64,000 nucleotides of DNA from CAYLPJ01 sp964385465 (GTDB taxonomy: Bacteria; Planctomycetota; Phycisphaerae; SM23-33): positions 186,001 to 250,000 of the forward strand of contig CAYLPJ010000001.1 in the NCBI GenBank assembly GCA_964385465.1, in the 5' to 3' direction. A program made the translations under genes and the position numbers. The stretch's first letter is position 1, and the number at the start of each line of letters is the position of its first letter. Below, in pieces: positions 43,269-49,534 of this stretch. The notes beneath the pieces were generated by a model that saw only the letters and a program-made list of their open reading frames with translations, did no database searches and had not been told where the DNA came from.

Positions 43269-43367
43269 AGTCGCGTGTCGAGCTTTCATGCTCACCGTGT
43301 CCCAGACCCGATCCCACACGGCACGCGACCCAACGGGCCGGCAGAACATCTGCCGGCCCTGTTTTAT
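43269..43367 (+). ncRNA. Predicted structured RNA: leader attenuator or small RNA
   Basis: A compact RNA of about 98 bases between a promoter and an intrinsic terminator. GTCGCGTG (43270-43277) pairs perfectly with CACGCGAC (43322-43329). Inside are a GAGC/GCTC hairpin with loop TTTCAT (43280-43293) and a CGTGT/ACACG hairpin with a 15-base loop (43296-43320), making a three-way junction. A strong terminator follows 5 bases later. The first gene of the operon starts 78 bases beyond, so this may be a ligand- or protein-controlled attenuator, or a free small RNA whose terminator leaks. No known riboswitch class was recognised; it has no TPP-type CTGAGA box. Confidence 0.5.
43335..43367 (+). terminator. 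Strong intrinsic terminator before the isoprenoid operon
   Basis: GGGCCGGCAG-AACAT-CTGCCGGCCC is a perfect 10-bp stem with a 5-base loop, followed by TGTTTTAT. Only the plus strand has a T-tract, so it stops rightward transcription, that is, towards the YkgJ-like gene. Confidence 0.85.
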
Positions 43368-43445
43368 GCGCCCCCGCCGGCGCCTTGCGGAACGCGCCTC
43401 CCTCGCGGACAGATCTGTGGTAGGATGCCGCGGAGGCCCGATCGG

Positions 43446-44294
43446 ATGAGCGACACGCAACCCATCCGCCTGCTGGAGGCAACGCCGGGACCCGAAGACC
43501 GGGCGCCGGAAGGCTTCGTCCGCCGCCGGCTCGATCTGCCCGTCCGCGACGACATCCTCACCATCGCCGCCGACGTCCCGCAACGCGACATGCCGCTGGC
43601 CGAGATCGTGCCCCTGACCTACGCCATCGACGACCGTCTGGTCGCGCTGTATCTCCGCCAGGCAGCCGAGGCGGGCAAGCCCGTCCACTGCGGGCCCGGC
43701 TGCGCGGCGTGCTGCTCCAACTACCTGCCGGTGCTCTCGCCGGCGGAGATGTACCACCTGCCGGCCAAGCTCGACCTGTTGGACGCACCGTCCCGGCAGG
43801 GGGCCCGAGCGTGGCTGGCCCGCATGGCCGAGGACGCGCGGGCGACGGGGTTGATCGCCACGCTGCGGGCGTGCGGACCGTCCGACGCCCCGCTCGACAT
43901 CGTTCGCGACTGGTGGCTTCATCGCGACGACCATACCTGCCCCTTCCTCGCCGCCGACCGCTGTGCGATCTACCCGCTGCGGTTCATCTGCTGCCGCGAG
44001 CATCTCTCCCACAGCCCGCCGCGGGCCTGCGCCCAACGCGATGCCGCCGTCATGCCCCTGCCGGTCAACCTCGCCAACGCGCTGTGGCAGCTCGAGGCCG
44101 AACTGACCGGCCAACCCGCCGGGGCGCTGTCCCTGCCCCTTCTGGACCTCTGGGCCGAGGTCCGCGCCGACGAAGCCGGGCGGACCTTCGCGGCCGTCGA
44201 GATGGTCGACCGGCTGGTGGGCATCCTGGCCCGCGCCGCGGCCGAAGCCGGCACCTGGCGCGGCGGGACGCCGAGCGCCCGCCCGCAAGCCTGA
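43446..44294 (+). CDS. YkgJ-type CxxxCxxCC metal-cluster protein
   Basis: A 282-residue protein of the zinc/iron-chelating cysteine-cluster family. The first cluster motif is C82-X3-C86-X2-C89-C90 (HCGPGCAACCSNYLPVLSP). The second is C165 in CPFLAADRC (C173) followed by AIYPLRFICCREHL (C182, C183). Such proteins bind a metal cluster and often neighbour radical SAM or flagellin-modification genes, but their reaction is mostly unknown. The ATG at 43446 has GGAGG 9 bases upstream; the frame is open further back but that part overlaps the terminator. It is the first of five same-strand genes. The next gene starts 63 bases downstream behind a -10-like TATAAG. Confidence 0.82.
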   Translation: MSDTQPIRLLEATPGPEDRAPEGFVRRRLDLPVRDDILTIAADVPQRDMPLAEIVPLTYAIDDRLVALYLRQAAEAGKPVHCGPGCAACCSNYLPVLSPAEMYHLPAKLDLLDAPSRQGARAWLARMAEDARATGLIATLRACGPSDAPLDIVRDWWLHRDDHTCPFLAADRCAIYPLRFICCREHLSHSPPRACAQRDAAVMPLPVNLANALWQLEAELTGQPAGALSLPLLDLWAEVRADEAGRTFAAVEMVDRLVGILARAAAEAGTWRGGTPSARPQA

Positions 44295-44345
44295 CCGGCA
44301 TCCGACGCCCCGGGGAATCGCGGGGCCGACGGGGGCCTATGCTGT

Positions 44346-44351
44346 TATAAG
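44346..44351 (+). promoter_or_regulatory. -10-like TATAAG immediately before the ferredoxin gene
   Basis: TATAAG ends 6 bases before the ATG at 44358, so a transcript from it would begin at or next to the start codon (leaderless). No -35 hexamer is visible at the expected distance, and the ferredoxin gene has no good ribosome-binding site. Confidence 0.35.
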
Positions 44352-44357
44352 AGATAC

Positions 44358-45236
44358 ATGCGCACTCCGCCACCAACGCGAATCATCCTTTGTGACGGCC
44401 GGGGCGGGCAATGCCTGCCGGCCCACAAGCGCGATGAAGTCCTCGCCGCCGCACTGGACGGGGACGTCGAGCTCGAGCTCGTCGAGGATCTCTGCCGCCT
44501 CGCCGGGCGAGAGGACCCGGTCCTCGGCGACTGGGCCGAGGACCCCGACACGCGGATCGTCGCCTGCCACACGCGCGGGGTGAAGTGGCTCTTCCACGCC
44601 GCCGGGGCCCCCCTGCCCGACGCGGAGGCGAGGGTCGTTCCGCTCCGCGCCCTGCCGGTCCCCCGCGCGTTGGCCGCACTCGGCCTGCGGCCCGCCGGCG
44701 CGCTCGCGGCCGCCAAGGCCGCCGAGGCCCGCGCGGCCATGCCGACCGCGGACGACGACTGGCCCGCCTGGTTCCCCGTACTGGACTACGACCGCTGCGC
44801 CGGCTGCGGGCAGTGCGCGGCCTTCTGCCTGTTCGGCGTCTTCGACGTCGCCGACGGCGGGATCCGGGTGGCGAGCCCGGCCAACTGCAAGACCTTCTGC
44901 CCCGCCTGCGCGCGGGTCTGCCCTCAGGCGGCGGTGATCTTCCCCAAGTACCCCTCGCCGCCCTTCGACGGCGCGGACGTCGACGAAGACGATCTCGCCC
45001 GCGAACACGGCGCCGAAAACTTCAAAGAAAAGCTGCGCGGCGACGTCTACCAGGTGTTGCGGCAGCGCAGCGGCGAGACGGCGGCGGCCCACGTGACGCC
45101 CACCCCGGCCGACCTGTCCCGCCTCGCCGGGCAACTGGAAATCCCGCCCGAGGCCATCGCCGCCCTGCGAGCTGCGGGCTTCGACTGCGACTGCCTCGAC
45201 GAACACGAACCGAAGGAGCCCCCGCCCCGTGAGTGA
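44358..45236 (+). CDS. Two-cluster 4Fe-4S ferredoxin-like protein with cysteine-bearing N-terminal domain
   Basis: A 292-residue protein. The ferredoxin module at residues 143-198 has C147-X2-C150-X2-C153-X3-C157 and C177-X3-C181-X2-C184-X3-C188, the second set being a variant spacing. The N-terminal 130 residues carry C12, C19, C46 and C70 in an alpha/beta pattern (IILCDGRGGQC, TRIVACHTRGVKWLF) faintly like small domains of heterodisulfide-reductase-type electron carriers; this resemblance is weak. It is a likely electron donor for the radical SAM protein encoded next, whose GTG start lies inside the end of this gene (8-base overlap). The ATG at 44358 lacks a clear ribosome-binding site; only AAGAG is near. 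Confidence 0.82.
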   Translation: MRTPPPTRIILCDGRGGQCLPAHKRDEVLAAALDGDVELELVEDLCRLAGREDPVLGDWAEDPDTRIVACHTRGVKWLFHAAGAPLPDAEARVVPLRALPVPRALAALGLRPAGALAAAKAAEARAAMPTADDDWPAWFPVLDYDRCAGCGQCAAFCLFGVFDVADGGIRVASPANCKTFCPACARVCPQAAVIFPKYPSPPFDGADVDEDDLAREHGAENFKEKLRGDVYQVLRQRSGETAAAHVTPTPADLSRLAGQLEIPPEAIAALRAAGFDCDCLDEHEPKEPPPRE

Positions 45237-46836
45237 CCCGGGCGTGAAACCCGCCGTCGTCCTTGTGGCCGACCGGACGCTGGCGGCGAACTACAGCGTC
45301 CTCTTCGAGGGCATGTTCGCCACGATGCAGACCACGCAGGTCCCCGGCTGGCTGATGCGCCGCCTGCTGGCCCCGCCGGTCCGCACCGACCGCGACGGGC
45401 GCGCACGCACCGCACCGCTGGGCCTGCGCCGCGTCGAGGCCGCCCTGCGCGACCGCGCCGGCCTCGACGCCGACGACGTCGTCGTCACCACACCCGAGGC
45501 CCTGCCCGGACTGCTGGGGCCGTGGACGAAGGTCGTCGGCGCGACCTCCTGCGATCCCCTCGGGCAGGGCATGAGCAACACCACCACCGCCCACTTCTGG
45601 TCCGGCGAGCTCTACAGCCGCTTCTGGACCCGCCGCATGATGGACCAGGTCCGCCGCGCCAAGGACCGACACGGCTTCGCCGTCGTCTTCGGGGGGGCCG
45701 GGGCGTGGCAGTGGGGGACCGACCCCGACGCCGCCGAACGGGCCGGTATCGACACGATCTTCGAGGGCTACTTCGAGAACGAAGGGCCCGAGCTGTTCGC
45801 CCGCATCCTCGCCGGCCGGACGCCCCCCGCGCACGTCCGCGCCGGCGGCCCGGGCGCCGAGGCGATCCGGCCGATCCGCGGGGCGAGCCTGCTGGGCAGC
45901 GTCGAGCTGTCCCGCGGGTGCGGGCGCGGCTGCAGCTTCTGCACCATGGCTCGTGAGCCCATGCGCCACCTGCCCCACGAGACGATCCTCGCCGACCTCG
46001 AGACCAACCTCGCTGCCGGGCTGACCAGCGTGGTCAGCGGCAGCGAAGACTTCTTCCGCTACGGCGCCCGCGGCCCGCGGCCGAACTTCCAGGCACTCGC
46101 CTCCCTGCTGGCCGAGATGCGCCGCCTCGACGGGCTGGGGTTCATGCAGATCGACCACGCGAACCTCTCGACGGTGGTGCAGATCGAGGACGCCGAGTTG
46201 GCGGAGATCCGCCGCCTGCTGACCTGGGACCGCCCCTGCGACGCGCTCTGGGTGAACATGGGCGTCGAGAGCGCCAACGGGCATCTCGTCGCCCGGACCG
46301 CACGGGGCAAGCTGGCACCGTTCCGCCCGGAAGACTGGGAGGACGTCGTGCTCGATGCGGCCGACAAGATGGCCCGCGCGGGGTTCTTCGGTGTGTTCAG
46401 CATCATCCTGGGCCTGCCCGGCGAGACGCTCGACGACGTCGAACGGACGGCCCGGTTGGTCGAGCGGCTGACCGCCGGGCCCGCGGTCGTGTTCCCGGTC
46501 TTCTACGAGCCGCTGCCGCACGAGGTGGCCGCCGGCGCCCGGCGGTTCACGCTGGAGACGATGACCGACGCGCATCTGCGCTTGTTTGCCGCCTGCTACG
46601 AGGTTAACTTCCGCCGCGTGCCCCGGCTGTACTGGGACAACCAGCGGGCCGGCGGCGTGCCGTGGATCAAACGCGCGCTGCTCCAGACGCTCGGACGGGC
46701 CGAAGTGTTCAACTGGCGGCGGACCTTCCGCAAGCTGGCCGACCGGCTCGCCGACGGCGGCGAGAACGCCCGGACCGACGACCCCGCCGCCCGCCCGGAG
46801 CCCGCGACCGTCAAGAAGGCCTTTGATCATGCGTGA
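45229..46836 (+). CDS. Radical SAM protein with B12-binding-like N-terminus
   Basis: A 535-residue radical SAM enzyme. The cluster motif is C231-X3-C235-X2-C238 (SRGCGRGCSFCTM). The N-terminal 200 residues look like the Rossmann-type domain found ahead of B12-dependent radical SAM enzymes (DDVVVTTPEAL, AVVFGGAGAW), but a cobalamin-binding DxHxxG motif is not evident. Downstream core motifs include VNMGVESANG, GFFGVFSIILGLPGET and FPVFYEPLPHE. It would use SAM and electrons, perhaps from the ferredoxin just upstream, to make a 5'-deoxyadenosyl radical. Genomic partners suggest the substrate is an isoprenoid, which is inference. The start is GTG at 45229 with AAGGAG 10 bases upstream. Its stop overlaps the start of the DUF116-polyprenyl synthase gene by 8 bases. 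Confidence 0.88.
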   Translation: MSDPGVKPAVVLVADRTLAANYSVLFEGMFATMQTTQVPGWLMRRLLAPPVRTDRDGRARTAPLGLRRVEAALRDRAGLDADDVVVTTPEALPGLLGPWTKVVGATSCDPLGQGMSNTTTAHFWSGELYSRFWTRRMMDQVRRAKDRHGFAVVFGGAGAWQWGTDPDAAERAGIDTIFEGYFENEGPELFARILAGRTPPAHVRAGGPGAEAIRPIRGASLLGSVELSRGCGRGCSFCTMAREPMRHLPHETILADLETNLAAGLTSVVSGSEDFFRYGARGPRPNFQALASLLAEMRRLDGLGFMQIDHANLSTVVQIEDAELAEIRRLLTWDRPCDALWVNMGVESANGHLVARTARGKLAPFRPEDWEDVVLDAADKMARAGFFGVFSIILGLPGETLDDVERTARLVERLTAGPAVVFPVFYEPLPHEVAAGARRFTLETMTDAHLRLFAACYEVNFRRVPRLYWDNQRAGGVPWIKRALLQTLGRAEVFNWRRTFRKLADRLADGGENARTDDPAARPEPATVKKAFDHA

Positions 46837-48553
46837 ACCGACTTTCATCAGCCCCGTCTCCGCCGTCTCCCGGCCCACCAGGGCGACGCAGGAGGGCATC
46901 CCGCCGACCAAGGCCGGGCGCGACCGCGTCCTGGCGGCCGTGAGGCAGTACGTCGCCGCGCGGCGTCCCACGCCCCCGCTGAGCCTCGATGAGCTCCGCG
47001 AGCACTCGGCGGCGGTACGGGCGGCCGCGGGCGTCGAGGGAGCGGGGAGCAACTTCGTCGCCGTGCTGCTGAACAACGAGGTCTGGCGCGAGCAGTTCGC
47101 CGCCGTGCCCTACAACCGCCGCCTGCTGCTGCTGCCCCAGTGCCTCCGGGACGCCGACGCCTGCGAAGCCGACCTCGACGAGATGGGCCTCATCTGCCGC
47201 GGCTGCGGGCGCTGCTGCATCCACGACCTCCAGCAACAGGCCGAGCGGCTGGGCTACGTCGTGCTCGTCGCCGAGGGCTCGCCGGTGGTCATGAGCCTCA
47301 TCGAGACCAACCAGGTCGATGCCCTCCTCGGCGTCAGTTGCCTGAACGTGCTGGAGCGGGTCTTCCCTTACGTCCACGCCGCCGCCGTGCCCGGGCTCGC
47401 CATCCCGCTGCTCAACGACGGCTGCCGGGACACCGACGTCGACCTCGACTGGGTCACCGACGCCCTCCATCTCACCGGCGACGACCGCATGCGCCGCGTG
47501 GACCTCGACGCCCTCCGCCGACGCGTCGAGCACTGGTTCACGCCCGACGCCCTCGACGAGCTGCTCGGCCCGGCCTCGGGACAGACCGAGCGGCTGGCGC
47601 GGCAGTGGCTGGCGAGGTCGGGCAAGCGGTGGAGGCCCTTCCTGGCCGTCTGCGCCTACCTGGCCATCCGCAACCGCCCCGACGCCGAGCTGCCCCGCGA
47701 ACTCCGCCACCTCGCCGTCGCCGTCGAGTGCTTCCACAAGGCCTCGCTGGTCCACGACGACATCGAGGACGACGACGACGTCCGCTACGACCAGCCCGCC
47801 CTGCACGTCCAGTACGGCGTGCCGGTGGCGCTGAATGTCGGCGACCTGCTGCTCGGCGAGGGCTACCGGCTGATCGCCGAATGCCCCGCACCCGCAGCCA
47901 GGCAGAGCGAGATGCTCCGTATCGCCGCCGACGGGCACCGCACGCTCTGCATAGGCCAGGGGGCCGAGCTCTGCTGGGCGCGAGAACCCGCCCCGCTGAC
48001 CCCCGAAGAGGTCCTCGACATCTTCCGCCGCAAGACCGCCCCGGCTTTTCACGTGGCCCTGCACCTCGGGGCGCTGGCCGCCGGGGCCGGCGAGCACGTC
48101 CGCGAGGTGCTCAGCCGCTACAGCGAGGCCCTCGGTGTCGCCTACCAGATCCGCGACGACCTCGACGACTTCGTCGACGGCGCCGACCCACCCGACGCCG
48201 AGGCCCTCCGCCCGTCGATCCTCCTGGCCATCGCCCACCAGAGCGCCCGCGGCGCCGTCCGCGAGCGGATCGAGGCGCTGTGGCGGCGCGAGGTGCCCTA
48301 CCGGGACGTCGCCGCCGAACTCGAGGGCTTCTTCGACGAAGCCCGCGTCGCCGAACGCACCCGCCGGCTCCTCGAGGCCACCAAGAACCAGGCCATCCGC
48401 GCCCTGACCACGCTGGACAACCCCTCGCTGAAGGGCCTGCTCCGCCGCGTCATCACCCGTATCTTCACCCCCACCGAGGTCCTCTTCTGCTGCGATGACT
48501 ATCAGTCGGAACTTGCTCGACGCCGCGGGCGCCGCGACGGCGAATCCGCCTGA
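46829..48553 (+). CDS. DUF116-polyprenyl synthase fusion protein
   Basis: A 574-residue protein with two parts. Residues about 75-215 match DUF116: LPQCLRDADAC, GLICRGCGRCCIHDL (C123, C126, C129, C130), AERLGYVVLVAEGSPVV, and DALLGVSC (C171). DUF116 proteins are cysteine-rich, probably metal-binding, and of unknown function. Residues about 250-560 are a trans-polyprenyl diphosphate synthase: GKRWRP, the first Asp-rich motif LVHDDIEDDDD (D310, D311, D314), and the second YQIRDDLDDF (D443, D444, D447). All catalytic aspartates are present, so it should condense isopentenyl diphosphate onto an allylic diphosphate. The ATG at 46829 overlaps the radical SAM stop codon. Chain length cannot be read from the sequence. 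The fusion ties prenyl synthesis to a metal-cluster module. Confidence 0.85.
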   Translation: MREPTFISPVSAVSRPTRATQEGIPPTKAGRDRVLAAVRQYVAARRPTPPLSLDELREHSAAVRAAAGVEGAGSNFVAVLLNNEVWREQFAAVPYNRRLLLLPQCLRDADACEADLDEMGLICRGCGRCCIHDLQQQAERLGYVVLVAEGSPVVMSLIETNQVDALLGVSCLNVLERVFPYVHAAAVPGLAIPLLNDGCRDTDVDLDWVTDALHLTGDDRMRRVDLDALRRRVEHWFTPDALDELLGPASGQTERLARQWLARSGKRWRPFLAVCAYLAIRNRPDAELPRELRHLAVAVECFHKASLVHDDIEDDDDVRYDQPALHVQYGVPVALNVGDLLLGEGYRLIAECPAPAARQSEMLRIAADGHRTLCIGQGAELCWAREPAPLTPEEVLDIFRRKTAPAFHVALHLGALAAGAGEHVREVLSRYSEALGVAYQIRDDLDDFVDGADPPDAEALRPSILLAIAHQSARGAVRERIEALWRREVPYRDVAAELEGFFDEARVAERTRRLLEATKNQAIRALTTLDNPSLKGLLRRVITRIFTPTEVLFCCDDYQSELARRRGRRDGESA

Positions 48554-49388
48554 CGCCCGCGCCGCCGCCGACGCCCTGGCGGCCTCGCGACGACCCGACG
48601 GCGCCTTCACCGACCGCGCAGGCAACAGCGACCTGTACTACGCCGCCTTCGCCCTGATGGCCCTTCGCGCCCTCGGCCGCGACGCCGACCCCGACGGGGC
48701 GACCGCGGCCTGGCTGGGCGGCTTCGGCGACGGCGAGGGGCTCGACCTCGTACACCTCTGCTGCCTGCCGCGCTGCTGGGCATCCCTGCCCGCCCAGCCG
48801 CCCGACCGGCACGGCCTGCTCGCGCGCGTCGAGAGCTTCCGGTCCGACGACCGGGGGTTCGCACCGAAACCCGGCGCGCCGACCGCGACCGCCTATGCGT
48901 GCTTCCTCGCCGTCGGGGCCGTCGAGGACCTCCACGGCGACCTCGGCGGTGCCGACGCCATCGCCGAGGCCCTCGACGCGCTCCGCCTGCCCGACGGGGC
49001 CTACGCCAACGACACGAACCTGCCCGTCGGCTCCGTGCCCGCCACCGCCGCGGCCGTGGTGACCCTGGCCGATCTCGGCCGGGAACTGCCCGACGCCGGG
49101 GCCGCCGCCGACTGGCTGGCCGACCAGCAGAGCCCCGACGGCGGGTTCCGCTCGCTGCCCATGGCCCCCGGCGGCGATCTGCTGGCCACCGCCGTCGCCC
49201 TCCACGCCCTCGCGACCATGGAACGCCCCCTGCCCGAAGCCGCCGCCGACGCCGCCGCCCGCTTCACCCTCGCCTGCCGCACCGAAGCCGGCGCCTTCGC
49301 CTCCACTCCCGGCGACACCTCCGGCGACGCCGAGTACACCTTCTACGCCCTGCTCGCGATGGGGCACCTCGCCCGACGACCCGCGTGA
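48495..49388 (+). CDS. Prenyltransferase/terpenoid-cyclase-fold protein
   Basis: A 297-residue alpha/alpha-barrel protein built of repeats resembling protein prenyltransferase beta subunits and squalene cyclases: SRRPDGAFTD, DDRGFAPKPGAPTATAYACF, LRLPDGAYAND, QQSPDGGFRSLP, RTEAGAFASTPGD. It is about half the length of a squalene-hopene cyclase and lacks the DxDD motif, so class II cyclisation is not supported. A role in binding or transferring the prenyl product of the upstream synthase is plausible. The ATG at 48495 lies 59 bases inside the upstream gene and has no ribosome-binding site, so translation is probably coupled. It is the last gene of the five-gene operon. Confidence 0.78.
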   Translation: MTISRNLLDAAGAATANPPDARAAADALAASRRPDGAFTDRAGNSDLYYAAFALMALRALGRDADPDGATAAWLGGFGDGEGLDLVHLCCLPRCWASLPAQPPDRHGLLARVESFRSDDRGFAPKPGAPTATAYACFLAVGAVEDLHGDLGGADAIAEALDALRLPDGAYANDTNLPVGSVPATAAAVVTLADLGRELPDAGAAADWLADQQSPDGGFRSLPMAPGGDLLATAVALHALATMERPLPEAAADAAARFTLACRTEAGAFASTPGDTSGDAEYTFYALLAMGHLARRPA

Positions 49389-49485
49389 CCGGACCCATGC
49401 CCACGGAGTGCGATCCGCCGGTCTTTGCGATCGCCCAACCTGCCCTCCGCCGTCGACGGCCTCACCCCCCGGGACGCAGCCGGCC

Positions 49486-49513
49486 TTGACGCCGCTGCCC
49501 CGGGCGGGAGAAT
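49486..49513 (+). promoter_or_regulatory. Possible promoter of the glycoside-hydrolase-like gene
   Basis: TTGACG (49486-49491) is a strong -35, but the -10 is poor: GAGAAT after 16 bases (49508-49513). The rest of the 146-base gap shows no hairpin that would end the upstream operon. Confidence 0.35.
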
Positions 49514-49534
49514 GGACACAAAGGAGCAAACGCC

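Noticed and set aside
43269..43367. TPP riboswitch controlling the thiamine genes
   Set aside because: The RNA points away from thiS and thiG, lacks the CTGAGA-type core, and ends in a terminator before an unrelated operon.
45022..48625. Long minus-strand frames opposite the radical SAM and polyprenyl synthase genes
   Set aside because: They are shadows without domain signal; the plus strand has cluster and Asp-rich motifs.
48495..49388. Squalene-hopene or other class II terpene cyclase
   Set aside because: The protein is too short and lacks the DxDD motif; only the alpha/alpha-barrel repeat pattern is shared.
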